Below, piece after piece: positions 23,221-36,660 of a stretch of DNA of 64,000 nt (positions within the stretch are counted from its first letter, which is position 1; each line of letters begins with the position of its first letter). The notes beneath the pieces were generated by a model that ran no database searches, was not told where the DNA came from, and saw only the letters and a program-made list of their open reading frames with translations. Position numbers and translations under genes: made by a program. The stretch is from Selaginella tamariscina (Eukaryota > Streptophyta > Lycopodiopsida > Selaginellales > Selaginellaceae). The stretch lies in NCBI GenBank assembly GCA_003024785.1, contig PUQB01000525.1, positions 77,071 through 141,070 on the forward strand. The letters run 5' to 3'.

Positions 23221-23718
23221 TTAAATAAGAAACAGGAAAACCTCACCATTTCCTGTTTAACCGTTTCCTTTCTCTCTACCTTCAAGAAAGGCTACACACT
23301 TTCTTTATATCAACTCTTCACATATTATATATCAAAACACCTTCTCTCAAAACCACAATGACTGGTCTTCAAAGTCAAGGGCAAGAACAAATTGGCTATT
23401 GCCTTGTTACATCCATTCATTAAGAGTATACATATCACACACACAAATCTTATAATATGCACCTTCATTTCTAACATGAATACAAGAGAACAAAGTGTGG
23501 AGACTCTCTCTCTCCTGTTGGAACTTCTTGTGGAGACCCCTTCTCCGTTGCCCTAACTATTCCTTAACTACCCTTCCTCTCGCCACATCATCCTTTTCCT
23601 TACTCACCTTTTCCTCCCGTAAGGATTTTCCTTCTTCACAGTGTTTCCTTCTATGCCTTCCTACCCTTATTCTCTCCACAATAGGACGTCCTATGCTCCT
23701 AATATTTTACCTTTGACA
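23221..23718 (-). repeat. LTR of element C (left, 3' LTR)
   Basis: Shares extended sequence with 26899-27362, for example CCTCACCATTTCCTGTTTAA, GAGACCCCTTCTCCGTTGCC and TCCTAATATTTTACCTTTGA. It is about 35 bp longer than the other LTR because of extra sequence near 23405-23480. Confidence 0.85.
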
Positions 23719-24299
23719 TTGCCCCCTCCTTATTTGTTGCTGTTCACGGCAACTATCCTACTCCTTCCTTTGGATGTTGATCTTCATGGTACTGTGGATT
23801 CTCTCCTTTGTACTTCCAAAAGTTATTCCTCTCTTTCCTGAGTTCTTGGTTGAAAGTTGATATCTTAAATTACAGCACTTGATTTCCTACATCTTGTTTC
23901 TTAGGCTCACATTTGCTTTCTCTTCCTGTTCCTGAATAGTTTTTTCCTTTTGTTCCTTTGGCTTCTTTTCTGTGTTTATATTCACTTGCTTTAAAGGATA
24001 TGTGGTATACACAATGTATACTCTAAGTTGTTCCTGCAAATCAATCTTATATGGGATTGCTTTATAGAACTTTTCATGTAATCCAGGTCTGTCGTTTTCT
24101 TTCTTCTTAACAATTTTCTTTCTACGTGAAGGTCAATATCTATTAAGACCTTTAAATTAGGATATGCTTTCAGGAATTCTACTTCTTCTTGATCATCTAG
24201 CCCATTAAACCAATCATATCCTTCTAAAACAAGAGATTGGATTTTCTTTTTAACATACCTTTTAATATGATTATAGATCACTAGTTTTTCCTTCTCCTT

Positions 24300-26790
24300 C
24301 TACTATCATCTTTCCTGTTCTCCAGTTCTAAATAACCTTATCAGACTTAATCCATGGTCTAGCTAAGAACTTAGTATATGTTGCATCATGTCCTTCCATT
24401 CACAGGACTATTAAGGATATTTTAAATTTAAGTCCTTTAACAGATATAGTAACTGCCCTTACTATACCTAATGGCCTTACACTTCGTTGATCAGCCATTT
24501 TAAGGTTAAATGGGGCAGGTTGGATTGGTCCTAAACCATCCTTTTACATTCACCTTCTTCAATAAAATTCACACATGAACCTCCATTTATTAACACTCTC
24601 TTTAACTTATTCATACCCACATATACTGTGATGCAAAGAACTTGTCTATCATAATCACCTTCATACATTACTTCCTTATCCATTTTATAAATTGTACATC
24701 CTTCATTCGAAGGTGATGTTTGTTGAATCAGACTTAATGCATTCAATACCTAATTTCTTATGTAAGGAGCTACATGTATCAACTGTCCAAGCGTAACCTT
24801 TACCTCCTAATTTATAGCTTGGTGATACATGGAGTCCATTGTCATATCCTGTAATGGTAACAATGAAAAACCTTGTTTACCTTTGTTTATAGCACCTTTG
24901 TCTATACCTTCTAATTCATTATCAGTCCAACCTTTTTGGTCAGGATTTTGCTCCTGCTTGTTTACATGTTCCTGTAACAAGCTCTCCTTCTTGTTAGGAA
25001 TAGTTTCTATCTCTCCTTCTCCATAACAAGAATATTCCTTCTCTTTCCCTTGAAGAGCTATAATTGCCCTTGCAACGGGTGGACACTCATTTTTTCCCTC
25101 CTCTATTTGAATTAGCCGTGTTGTAGGCTGCACATTAGTCATTTTGGTGGAAGTAAGAGGTTGCACATTCCGCTTGGGAATATGTCCTGTTTCACCACAT
25201 GTATAACAAACTTGGGATGGAAAATTCCTACCATGTGGTCCTTGTCTATCACTTATCTGATTATATTGCTCATTTTTACCTCTTTGACCTTGATAAAGTC
25301 TTGCTTCTCCTCTATACTATTTATCATTTCTTTCTCTATAGGATATATCCTTCTGTCATCCATTATATGGACCATTTCTTTCTCCATAATACCTATCCTC
25401 TCTGTTTTATAAGGAACATCATTCCTTTTCTCATAATATCCATTGTTCATATTCTGATAAGGAATTTCATTCCTTCTGCCATATATATTATTCTTGTTCT
25501 CATAAGGAATAATATTATCATTCCTATCATTCCCACGGTTCTTATTAGGTGGGAACCTTTTAGGAGGTGGACGTTCATCCATTCTCCATTCTGTCTCTAT
25601 ACCAGCCACATTCTGGTTCAGGAATGTCTACAGTTTCGAGCCACATGTCCTTCCTTTCTACATATTTGGCACGTAGGCAGTTGCAGCCTACATTACTCCA
25701 CTGTATGGCTAGGATTGTTACATTTAGTGCACCATACCTTTGCTTTTATCTCCTCCTTAACTGTGATTCTTTTCAAAGTTTTCATCATTTGAGCCAATGC
25801 TTTCTCATCTATTATATATTTCGAACCTTTACTACATCAGCTTCCTTTTTTTCTTCATCAGAGGATTCTTCTTTTCTTTCCATATACTTTCAACTTTTCT
25901 TTCTAATCTTTTCTATTGCCTTCTCTTCTTCTCATATATTTTTAATTGATTAATGAGATCCTCTCTATCCTTTTCATTGATAGAGTGCTAGATCTCTATA
26001 TGGTTTTAGCAACCCTTGCTTATACCATTGCAATAAGGCATCCATCTTTACATATGCCTTACACTTTTTCTCATGTTTCTTAAAACGGTGTGTATATTCA
26101 TCTATCTTTTCTGTTTTGCCTTGAAGGATAGTCCTTAACTTCTCTAAATGTTCCTCCGGCAATTCCTCCTTTCTGAAATATTCCTTAAAGCATCAGTAAC
26201 CTTCTGATAATCCTCTCTGACTTCCTTTTCAAATCATAATACCAAGTCAGAGGCATTTCCTTTCAATGTATGTGGAAATATAAGCAGCCTTTCTGCATCC
26301 GTCACCTTATACAGTTTTACTACCTCTTCAAACTGTTGTAAGTGCCTTTTCGGATTTTCTTTCTTTCCTGCAGAGAATGTGGGATACATCACCGTACCCC
26401 CAAACATTCCCGGGAAAAGTGCCATATTTGTAATAATCCTTTGCTTGGTGTATTTCCTCTTACACCTTCCTCCCTTCCTCTTCGGGAGTTCTCAGGAGAT
26501 CCTTCTCCTTGCAATCTCGGTCTATGAACAGGCACTCCTTCCTCTCACAGTCTCCTCTAAACCAGCTGTTTGATACTGCCTCCAATTCTCTGGATCAGCC
26601 TCAGATTTCTGTATTGTTTCTGCAATATCCTCTACTATCTTCAAGGATATTTTGACGTCTATTTTTGTCAGTTTCAGGTTGCTGTTGGGCAGCCACTTAT
26701 TGGCCTGCCTTTGGTTCCTTTGATCAGCTAAGGCTGGATCAGGACGATGGTTCCTCCAGGTTCCATTCATTCCTTCTCCTTTACACATCC
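24300..26790 (-). pseudogene. Element C gag with zinc knuckle and protease-like remnant
   Basis: Minus-strand frames show a capsid domain (YPTFSAGKKENPKRHLQQFE, about 26310-26400; EKIDEYTHRFKKHEKKC, about 26040-26110), a hydrophilic Asn/Arg/Tyr-rich linker (25250-25610), a zinc-knuckle remnant CYTCGETGHIPKR (about 25155-25205) in which the last Cys is missing, and a protease-like stretch with VLINGGSCVNF (about 24555-24600) where an active enzyme would have D-(T/S/G)-G. The frames are broken. No polymerase domain follows. Confidence 0.75.
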
Positions 26791-26898
26791 AGCTCTACAC
26801 CTTCTGAGCCTTTTTCAGAATGAAAATTTTGTCACTTTTAACCTCTTTTCTTAATGAATGCTAACATGCAATGGCGAAATCCCTCCATGGTCGCCAAA

Positions 26899-27362
26899 TG
26901 TTAAACAAGAAAACATGAAAACCTCACCGTTTCCTGTTTAACCGTTTCCTTTCTCTTACTTTCAAGAAAGGCTACACACTTTCTTTCTATCAACTCTCCA
27001 CATATATATATATATAAAAACACCTTCTCTCAAAGCCACAATGACTGGTCTCCGAAGTCAAAGGCAAGAACGGATTTTGGCTATTGCCTTGTTAGATCCA
27101 TTCATTGACTCTCTCTCTCTCCTGTTGAACTTCTTGTGGAGACCCCTTCTCCGTTGCCCTAACTACTCCTTAACTACCCTTCCTCTCGCCACGTCATCCT
27201 TTTCCTTTTCCTTTTCCTTATTCACCTTTCCTTACTCACCTTTTCCTCTTGGTAAGGATTTTCCTCCTTCACAACCTTTCTTTCCATGCTTCTTACAAAC
27301 CTTCATACCCTTATTCTCTCCACAGTAGGACATCCTATGCTCCTAATATTTTACCTTTAACA
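26899..27362 (-). repeat. LTR of element C (right, 5' LTR)
   Basis: Begins TGTTAAACAAGAAAACATG and ends CTTTAACA, followed by GCTAC and the resumed copy 2 gag. Confidence 0.87.
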
Positions 27363-27903
27363 GCTACGTTGGTGGAACCTTGCAGATCTGTGACCACTTT
27401 GCGCAAAGTGGCTAGCTCATGAAGCAACATTTGGTGTTCGTGTTGAAATTGCTCAAAATTTGTCATGATTTGTGAAAAAAAAAAGGAGGAAAACGAAGGA
27501 AAAGAACCAAGAAAAAAAAAGTAACTTGAAATCAAGGAGTTATGAAAGGAGTTACTATCAAACTATCAAACCACAATCCAAGAGTAAGGAGGCTTAACTC
27601 AGAGCAGGACAAGAACTAGGAATAAGACAAGAACAATAGGCAAGAACAAGACAAAAATGATCGTCGAATGACTAGTGTTGATAGTAACTGATTGTATAAC
27701 AATTAAGTCAGAGCTTTTATACTCACAACTCCAAGAGCTAATATAGGCATGAGCTAAAAATATACTCCAAGAGCTAATCTAGTCATGAGCTAAAAATAAT
27801 GTCCCTTATTTTGTAGGTATATCCTGTAAGCATATCATGTATCCCATATCCTATATCATGTATTCCGTATCCTGTATCCCGTATCTTGTATCGGGTCATG
27901 ACA
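27363..27903 (-). repeat. Start of gag, leader and 5' LTR of gypsy copy 2
   Basis: Resumes copy 2 after element C: HELATLRKVVTDLQGSTN on the minus strand (27363-27420), then non-coding leader and an LTR that begins TGTCATGACCCGATA at 27903. The next base starts copy 3 gag in the opposite orientation, so copy 2 is inserted in copy 3. Confidence 0.8.
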
Positions 27904-30900
27904 TTAGAAGGTTTAATAGACAACCGAATTAGTCACCATCGAATCGAAGTGCAAGTCCCTTTGTCGGAAGTTCTAAGTTTTTGGATACATCAAGACCCAT
28001 CGAATCTCAGAAATTGCTAGTGTTACCATCACCTTAGTAGGTCAAGGGCTTGGCTCCAAAGACTACTCCCTCACAATCCATAGGGGGGTTTGTACATGTT
28101 ACAATTGTAACAAGCTTGGTCATTTCGCTAGAGAATGTCGGACACCCTCACAACAATCAAAGTCATTTCAAGGCGATGGTAGAAGAGGAAGTTGCTGAAC
28201 TAGAAATGCTTGAAGATCTAAAGATGAGTCAGAAGAGGTAATGTTGTGCCAGACACAACCTGCCTTATTCGCTATTCAAGACAAAACTGACCCTTTCTAT
28301 ATTTGACAAAAAGGATACAAGGGGACCGAGTCCGAATGATGATTGATACTGGACCAACATACAACTTCATATCGACTAGTTAGCTCGTTAATTGAATTTG
28401 GATGTAATAAAGATGTGTGAAATAAAGATCAATTTTAACAAAGGTTCTCAAAATACTAATAATATAGTAGGGCAGTTCTTGTCCAAATCAAAATTGAAAG
28501 GTTAAGTTAGACTTAGTTGTCTTGAATATGATGGGTTTGAATTTGTTTTGGGTATGGAATGATTCATAAATATGTAATCGAAATGAGGGGTTCCGGAGAT
28601 AATCGAAACATGCTTGCAACAGACAAAGAGGACGTTAGAAAAACAACGCTCGGGATGGAAACACTAATTGATAAGGATTGGAATCCTATGTTTCTTACCT
28701 TAACTCAGTTGCATAAGGCGGTTAGACATCGAGAACGTGTATTTCTTACAATGGTTTTGGATACTATTGGAGTCAAAATAGGAGATGGTCAAGAATCTAT
28801 TCCCGAACCTATTGGATGTGTTGCCGGAAAACTTGCCGCTCAGTTACCTCCACATCAAGTTGTGGACCACAAGATAAAGATTTTGTTAGGTTCGTCTCCA
28901 TTGGCAAGAGCCCCATATTGGTTGAATCCTCAAGAGTTAGTAAAATTGAAGAGACAGCTAACAGAATTGATTGGTCGAGGACACATTCGACCTAGTCGAT
29001 CACTGTATGGTGCACTGATCTTGTTTGTTATGAAAAAGGATGGTATGATGCGAATGTGTGTGGACTATTGAGCGCTAAACGTGATAACTATTAAAAATAA
29101 GTATCCTTTTCCATGTGTGACGACTTATTTGATAGGTTATCGAAAGCAAAGTATTTTTCCAATAGACTTGAGATCTGGGTACCATCAGATTCAGGTAGTA
29201 GAGAATGACATTGAGAAAACCGCTTTTCGAATGCATTATGGATCATTTGAATTTCTAATCTTGCCATTTGGGTTGTGCAATGCTCTAACAACTTTTTGCA
29301 TAATGATGGATGATGTGTTTAGAGACTATCTAAACAAGTTCATAGTGGTGTATATTGATGACATTCTGGTTTTCAGTTCGACAATTGAGGAACATGTGGA
29401 ACACTTAGAAAAAGTGTTTCAGAGGTTGAGAAAGAACCAGTTGTATGCTAAAGAAAACAAGTGCGCATTTGGTTAAACCAAGATAGATTTTTTTGGGATA
29501 CTCGATCTCAGGTGAGAAGGTTGCCATGGATCTAAAGAAAATTCAAATTATTACCGAGTGGACGACTTTGAAGGATGTGCATGAAGTTAGATCATTTCTT
29601 GTTCTGACGGGGTATTACCGAAGATTCATAAAGAGGTACTCAGAGATAGCGGCATCATTAACAGATCTCATGAAAAACATTCTATGGCATTGGACTTCAG
29701 AGTGCCAACGGGCATTTGTCAAACTCAAAGAAGCTATCTCTTTTGAGCTAGTTTTGCAATTGCCCATCTTTGAAGATCCATTTGAGTAGAGTGTGATGTT
29801 TTCGACTTTGCAATTGGTAGTGTATTGCAATAAAAGGACATCTAGTGTCCTTTTTCTTAAAGAAGTTAGATGTCACGCAAACTCGATGCCTACCTCACAA
29901 AAAGGAGATGTATGCTATTGTTGCTTCCTTGAGTATTGGCATCATTATCTTCCAAGTCATGGCACTGTGGTTTGGCAGATAGTGTAACTCTAAGGTATTT
30001 TGAAACGCACTAAAGCTATCACCAAAGTATGCTAGATGGCAGCAGAAGTTGGCACGATTTCAGCCTGAAATCAGACATAAAGCGGGAAGGACAATGTGGT
30101 AATTGATGCACTTAGTAGAAGGGTCATCTTCGTATTATGTCAACACCCGTGTCAACTTTGGTGGATGAATTTGTGACGGCGTATCCTCAGAACGTTTGCT
30201 AAGGAGGCTTTGAACGTGGTGCAAAGAGGAAACAAGTTCATCAATTACGAAGAGATGGTAATATTCCAAGCAGGAAATAGAAAGTCGAATGGATGCACTC
30301 AAACAGGCACATTTTGCATGCGAGATGGAGTTCTTTATTATAAAGAAAAGAGACTCTATGTTCCAAAGGGACATGAGGGAAGGCTGTTAAAGAGAGCATC
30401 ACGACGTTCCTTTGGGGACATGGTGGAAGGCATAAGACGTTGGCTTTGTTGAAACAGGGATTTATTGGTAGGTATGATAATGTTGCCAAGTATGTTAAGA
30501 CATGCCCCACATGTCAACAAGTGAAAAGTCGATCGCAAAAACGAGCTGGGAAGTTACAGTGTATACCGATTCCAGAGGCCATTTCAAAGTGTTACTTTGA
30601 ACTTTATTATGGGATTGCCAAAATCTGCACTCATGGTGGTGGTCGATCAGTTTTCAAAGGTTGCTCATTTTGTTCCAATTGTAGAGATAGTGAATGCAAA
30701 ATAAGCAGCGAAGTTTTCTTCCACAAAGTCGTAAAAGTGCGCAGACTACCAGAAACCATGATCTCAAATCAAGATCCTCGATTACAGGGAAGTTTTGGGG
30801 AATGTTTAAGCAGTTTGGTACGATGCTAAAGTTCAATACGGCTTACCATCCGCAAACAGATGGTCAAACGGAGAGGGTGAATAGGCAAGTCGAGGACTAT

Positions 30901-31625
30901 CTCAGATGCTATGTTTCAAGGTGATCAACTTAATTGAGCTGAACACTTGGATATGGCTAAGATATGTTACAATAACTCAACACAACATTACGATCGGTGT
31001 GTAGCTCAATGGAAGTGTTTAACTGGGAATAGGGTGACATTTCTCATAGTATGGGTTTACGAAAGACGATGTCAATTGAGTTCCTTCTATGCACAGTTAC
31101 TGGACAGTTGTATTTGGACATGGAAGCTGCTCATCAAGTGATGTTGCAGCACAAGAAAGACATCATCAGTAATACGATAAGCATGGTAGGATTGTAGAGT
31201 ATCAGTTGGGATATGGTGTATTGCTGAGTACCAAAAACTTGAAGGTTCCAACGACTCTTCGAGGAAGTTTCTATCGCACTACATAGGTCCATACGAGGTG
31301 GTGAGCGAGTAGGGAGTGGTTATGGGTTAGATCTTCCACCGGAGTTGGAGCAATACACAATGTGTTTCATGTCAATTACTCAAGCAATTCCAAAAGAATG
31401 AGAAACATCCGCAGAGATATGAAAACTTACATCCGCTTCCTGAGCTGGTCGGCAATACGAAGGAGTTAGAGTTGAGTGATTTGGATGCAAAGATATTAAA
31501 CGCCGAGGGTCGCGGAAGCACAAATGAGAAATCTTGTTAAGTGGAAGGGTTACCTGGCAATGCAAGTCGACATGGGAACCATTGGAGAATCTACAGAATG
31601 CTGGAGGTAGTGAATGATTTGAGGT
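27904..31625 (+). pseudogene. Ty3/gypsy chromovirus copy 3 (partial gag, protease, RT, RNase H, integrase, chromodomain)
   Basis: Plus-strand copy of the family that is better preserved in copy 4. In order: a zinc knuckle (CYNCNKLGHFARECR, about 28090-28140), a decayed protease (MMIDTGPTYNF, about 28335-28370), RT with [13 protein letters not shown] and [12 protein letters not shown] (about 29245-29385), RNase H, the integrase HHCC region with CPTCQQVKSRSQKR (about 30505-30545), the integrase core ([20 protein letters not shown], about 30840-30900), and a chromodomain piece VKWKGY (about 31540-31600). Numerous stops and shifts are present. The gag N-terminus was cut off by insertion of copy 2. 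Confidence 0.87.
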
Positions 31626-32019
31626 GAGGTCTCAAGCTGTTGGTATGATGATGAGAAATAAATTCACTTATATCTTATTAACCTAGGGCTGACGACAACC
31701 TTAATTAGAGGCCTCCAATATAATTGCTAGTTAACTTCAAGAATTAACTAACTTGTTGTTGTGTCGGGTAATAGACTTTGCAAACATGCAAAAGGTCTCC
31801 AAGTGACTTCTTATCACAGGTGGTGCCTCGGCAGCTAAGTTCACTCAGTGAACGACGGTTCTTAAGTACTTGGTTCGCATAATGCAAGGGGGTAAAACTT
31901 GTGAACTTTTGCTAATCCGCATAAAATGATTAGCGTTAGTTTTCATTATTTTCCTAACTGTCTAATCTTGGAGTTTAGATGTTAACAAGGACATTGACAT
32001 TTTCCAAAGGTGGGGAGTG
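31626..32019 (+). other. 3' untranslated region and polypurine tract of copy 3
   Basis: Non-coding spacer between the chromodomain remnant and the LTR. The purine-rich tract AAAGGTGGGGAGTG (about 32005-32018) directly precedes the LTR start TGTCATAC and is the probable polypurine tract. Confidence 0.65.
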
Positions 32020-32679
32020 TGTCATACTCCACCCTTTACTTTGGGGTTTGATTGTTGTTACCTACCGAGATGTGTGACGAACCCTGTAATGAGAACAGCC
32101 TCTTGCTTAGTGCACTTAGGTTTTGGGATAGTCTGGCCGACTGTCACTATGTACCTCGAGAAACTCTAGGCGAAGGTAATACTTACCTTCCAAAAACCTC
32201 CCCGGTTTGACGTTACAAGATAGGTTTTCGTTAAATATAGCTTGTCAAAAAGGGTTAGGGACACCCTAGGGGACCTAACCCCACGCTTAATATTTGCCCC
32301 TAGGGTTAGGGGTTAGGTTAGGACATCCTAATTTCATTAAGGGCTAGGATTTCTGTGCCAGCCCACTTACTCATTAGGAAAATAGGGGGGGGGGGGGGGG
32401 GGGCTCTGTCACATAATTAAGGTAAAGTAGTAATGAGGCTTCCTAGGTTCAAAAGAGAGCTCGTTAACCTCCTACCGGTGCAAGCTAAGTTGTGTCGTCA
32501 AGGCGCAACCCTCTGTTGTGCTGCCCAACTTCCACACAACAGGGGTACGTCCCACCTTTGGGTTAGACTATCCCTATTGTTGGCAGGATCTCACCTTTAT
32601 GACAGGAGTACGTTACTTAAGGAGTTAGTCAAATTCCTTGGTCCGAAACCTACTGGCAAGTTCAAAGGCATTGCTCAAG
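32020..32679 (+). repeat. 3' LTR of copy 3, first part
   Basis: Starts TGTCATACTCC and stops at TTGCTCAAG where copy 4 is inserted. The remaining part is 39915-40189. A 19-base run of G lies at 32385-32403. Left flank TCAAG and right flank CCGAG compare with TCGAG in an uninterrupted LTR (about 32938-32944 on the opposite strand), consistent with a 5-bp target duplication that has mutated on each side. Confidence 0.8.
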
Positions 32680-33631
32680 TTGCAGAGTTTTTACTGGTGC
32701 CACAAAGCAGCTTGCCATGTGCCAACTTGGAATCCTCTCTGGAAACCCCACGAAATCTGGTAAAATAACTCGTATTAGGAACCCAAGTCTTAGGAACTCA
32801 AACCCCTAACTAACTAAGTCCACGAATGAGACTCACCTTGTGAATTGGGATACAAGGACTAGCCAAGCCTTAGGTGTCGTTCCTAGCTTGGCGTGGTTGA
32901 GGCAGCTGGAGCAAGGCCTCAACCACTAGTTTGCGGAACGTGAACTCGAGCAATGCCTTTGAGCTTGCAAGCAGGTTTTTGGACTAAGGAATCTGACTAA
33001 CTCCTTGGAAGTGATGTGCCCCTATCTCAAAGGCAAGATCCTGCCAACGATAAGGATAGTTTAACCCTAGAGTGGGTTGTACCCCTGTCGTGTGGAAGTT
33101 AAGGTGGCACAATGGAGGGCTGCACCTTGACGACACAAGCTTAGCTTGCATCGGTAGGAGGTTAACGAGCTCTCTTTTGAACCCAGGAAGCCTCACTACA
33201 TATACTCTACCTTATTTATGTGACGGACCCCCCCCTGTTTACCTAAATAAGTAAGTGGGCTAGCACGGAAATGCCAACCCTTAGAGAAAATGGTTGTCCT
33301 AACCTAACCCTAACCTAACCCCTAGGGGGGGGGTATTAGGGCATGGGGTTAGGGCAACCCTAGGGTTAGGTCAACCCTAAGGCTTTTTGACAAGCTATAT
33401 TTAACGGATTTTTGTAACGTCAAACTGGGGGAGAGTTTTCTAGAGGGTAAGTACTACCTTCACCTAGAGTTTCTCGAGGTACCTAGTGACAGCTAGTCGG
33501 ACTACTCCTAAACACCTAAGTGCACTAAGCGGGGCTGTTTCTCACTACAACTAGAGTTTGCCACACAACTCAATAGGTAACAACAATCAAACCCCAAAGT
33601 AAAGGGTCGAGTCATAGTAAAAACTATGACA
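32680..33631 (-). repeat. 3' LTR of copy 4
   Basis: About 952 bp, matching 38993-39914 along its length (shared TTTTTACTATGACTCGACCC at the start on the minus strand, GGTGCCACAAAG near the end). It lies inside the LTR of copy 3. Confidence 0.85.
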
Positions 33632-34030
33632 CACTCCCCGCCTTTGGAAATGTCAACGTCCTCGTTGATGTCTAACTCCAAGACTAGACTAGGTTAGAAA
33701 AAATTAACTAAAAACTAACGCTAATCACTTTATGCGAAGTCAGCAAAAAGTTCACAAGTTTTATTACCCCCTTGCATTACGTGAAGCCAAGTACTTAAAC
33801 CATCGTTCACTGAGTGACAACTCAGCTGCCAGAGGCACCACTGCGACAAGAAGTCACTTGGAGACCTTTTGCATGTTTGCAAAGTCTGTCACCCGACACA
33901 GACAACAAGTTAGTTAATTTCTTTAAGTTAACTCGAATTTATATTGGAGGCCTTTAGTTAAGGTTGTCTATAGGCCCCTAGGTTAATAAGAAATAAGTTC
34001 ACTTTATTTCTCATCATCATTACTAACAGT
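33632..34030 (-). other. 3' untranslated region of copy 4
   Basis: Non-coding, homologous in opposite orientation to 31626-32019. The tract AAAGGCGGGGAGTG reads toward the LTR on the minus strand and is the likely polypurine tract. Confidence 0.6.
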
Positions 34031-36660
34031 TTGAGACCTTGCCTCAAACTCCTTCATTATCTCCATCGCGTTCTGTAGATTATCCAATGGTCCCATGTCG
34101 ACTCGCATGTCGAGTAACCCTTCCACTTAACAAGATATTCTCGTTTATGTTTCCGTGTCCCTCAGCATTTAATATCCTTTGCATCCAAAATCGACTCAAC
34201 TTCGAACTCCTTCATATCGCCAACCAGCTCAAGAAGCAGACGTAAGTTTTCATATCTCTGCGAATGTTTCTCATCCTTGTGGAATGGCTCGAGTAAATTG
34301 ACATGAAACACATTGTGTATTATTCCTCAACTCCAGAGGAAGATCTAACTCATAAGCCACTTTCTCTACTTGCTTCACCACCTTGTATGGACCTATGTAG
34401 TGCGAAAAACTTCCTTGAAAGAGTCATTGGAACCTTCAGGTTTTTGGTACTCAACAATACCATATTCCCAACCTGATACTCTACATCTCGCCGATGCTTA
34501 TTGTATTACTGACGATACCTTTCCTGTGCTGCAGCCATCGCTTGACGAGCAGCTTCCCATGTCCGATACAATTGTCCTGTGAACTCTGCTACAGATGGAA
34601 CTCGATTGCTATCGTCTTTCGGTAACACCATACTCTGAGGAATACCACCCTTATTCCCATTAACACTTCCATCGGGCTACATCCGATTGCAGTGTGTGTC
34701 GAGTTATTGTAACATATCTCAGCCATATCAAGTGTTCAGCCCAATCAAGTTGATCACCTTGAACATAGCATCTGAGATAGTCCTCGACTTGTCGTTCACT
34801 CTCTCCGTTTGACCATCTGTTTGCAGATGGTAAGCTGTACTGAACTTCAGCATCGTACCAAACTGCTTAAACAACGTCCCCAAAACTTCCCGTAAACGAG
34901 GATCCGATCTGAGATCATGGTTTCCAGTAGTCCGCGCACTCTTATGACTTCGTGGAAGAACAACTTCGCTGCTTGAATTGCATTCACTGTCTCTACAGTT
35001 GGAATGAAATGAGCAACCTTTGAAAACCGATCGACTACCACCATGAGCGCGTTAAAACCACAAGATTTTGGCAATCCCATGATAAAGTCCAAAGTAACAC
35101 TTTGAAATGGCCGCTCTGGAATCGGTATACACTGCAACTTCCCAGCTCGTTTTTGCGATCGCTCTTTACTTGTTGACATGTGGGGCATGTCTTGACATAC
35201 TTGGCAACATCATTTATCATACCCGGCCAATAGAATCCCTGTTTCAACAAAGCCAATGTCTTATGCCTTCCACCATGTCCTGCCAAAGGAACGTCGTGAT
35301 GCTTTTAACAAGCCTCTCCCTCCATGTCCCTTTTGGAACGTAGAAATAGAAGCGAATGGATGCATCAAACGCACATTCGATGCGAGATGGATTTACCATC
35401 TCTTCGTAATTGATGAACTTGTTTCCTCTTTGCCACCAGGCTCAAAGCTCCTTAGCAAACTTGTCCTGAGGATACGCCGTCACAAATTCATCCACCAAAG
35501 TTGACACGGGTGCTGACATAATGAAGATGACCCTTTCTACTGAGTGCATCAGCTACCACATTGTCCTTTCCCGCCTTATGTCTGATTTCAGGCTGAAATC
35601 GTGCCAACTTCTGCTGCCATCTAGCATACTTGGCGATAGCTTCGGCTGCGTTTCAAAATACCTTAGAGTTACACTATCTGTCCAAACCACAGTGCCATGA
35701 CTTGGAAGATAATGACGCCAATACTCCAAGGAAGCAACAATAGCATACATCTCCTTTTCGTGAGTAGGCCATCGAGTTTGCGCGGCATCTAACTTCTTCG
35801 AAAAAGGACACTGGATGTCCTTTCTGTTGCAATACACCACCAATTGCAAAGTCGGAAGCGTCACATTCTACTTCAAAGGGATCTTCAAAGATGGGCAACT
35901 GCAAAACTGGCTCAGAAGAGATAGCCTCTTTGAGTTTGACGAACGCACGTTGGCACTCTGGAGTCCAATGCCATGGAATGTTTTCGTAAGATCTGTCAAT
36001 GGGGCCGCTATTTCCGAGTAACCCTTTATGAATCTTCGGTAATACCCTGTCAGACCAAGAAATGATCTAACTTCATGCACGTCTTTTAAAGTCATCCACT
36101 CAGTAATAGCTTGAATTTTCTTTGGGTCCATGGCAACCTCCCCACCTGAGATCAAGTGTCCCAAGAAATCTATCTTGGTTTGACCAAATGCGCACTTGCT
36201 TTCTTTAGCATACAACTGGTTCTCTCTCAACCTCTGAAACACTTTTTCTAAGTGTTCCACATGTTCCTCAATTGTCGAACTGAAAATCAGAATGTCATCA
36301 ATATACACCACTACGAACTCGTCTAGATAGTCTCTAAACACATCATCCATCATTGTGCAAAAAGTTGCTGGAGCATTGCACAACCCGAATGGCAAGACTA
36401 GAAACTCAAATGATCCATAACGCGTTCGAAAAGCGGTCTTCTCAATGTCATTCTCTGCTACCCGAATCTGATGGTACCCCGATCTCAAGTCTATTCTTGA
36501 AAAATACTTTGCTTTTGATAGCCTATCAAATAAGTCGTCCACTCGTGGAAGAGGATACTTATTTTTGATAGTTATCGCGTTCACGCTCGATAGTCCACAC
36601 ACATTCGCATCGTACCATCCTTTTTCATTACAAACAAGATAGGTGCACCATACGGCGATC
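34031..36660 (-). pseudogene. Chromovirus copy 4: RT, RNase H, integrase, chromodomain
   Basis: Minus strand. RT is in a long open frame (35868-36602) with [17 protein letters not shown] and [13 protein letters not shown], so the YxDD box is intact. RNase H follows ([14 protein letters not shown], about 35840-35880). Integrase zinc-finger and core remnants follow (HGGRHKTLALLKQGFYWPG, about 35215-35280; CPTCQQVK, about 35170; GLPKSCGFNALMVVVDRFSK, about 35015-35075), and a chromodomain VKWKGYS near 34110-34140. The last 800 bp are frame-broken. Confidence 0.88.

Larger units (their letters stand above)
23221..27362 (-). mobile_element. Element C: non-autonomous LTR-gag-LTR retrotransposon (TR-GAG-like)
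   Basis: Two direct LTRs (23221-23718 and 26899-27362, termini of form TGTTAAA...TTTAACA, the left one lacking the first TG) flank 3.2 kb of minus-strand gag. The flanks share GCTA (23217-23220 and 27363-27366), and the split gag of copy 2 continues across the insertion. I see no reverse transcriptase, RNase H or integrase, which matches terminal-repeat-with-gag elements mobilised in trans. Confidence 0.82.

Noticed and set aside
32385-32403. Run of 19 G as a G-quadruplex or functional site
   Set aside because: Lies in a decaying LTR. The corresponding stretches in the other LTR copies are shorter, so it is more likely homopolymer expansion or a sequencing artefact.
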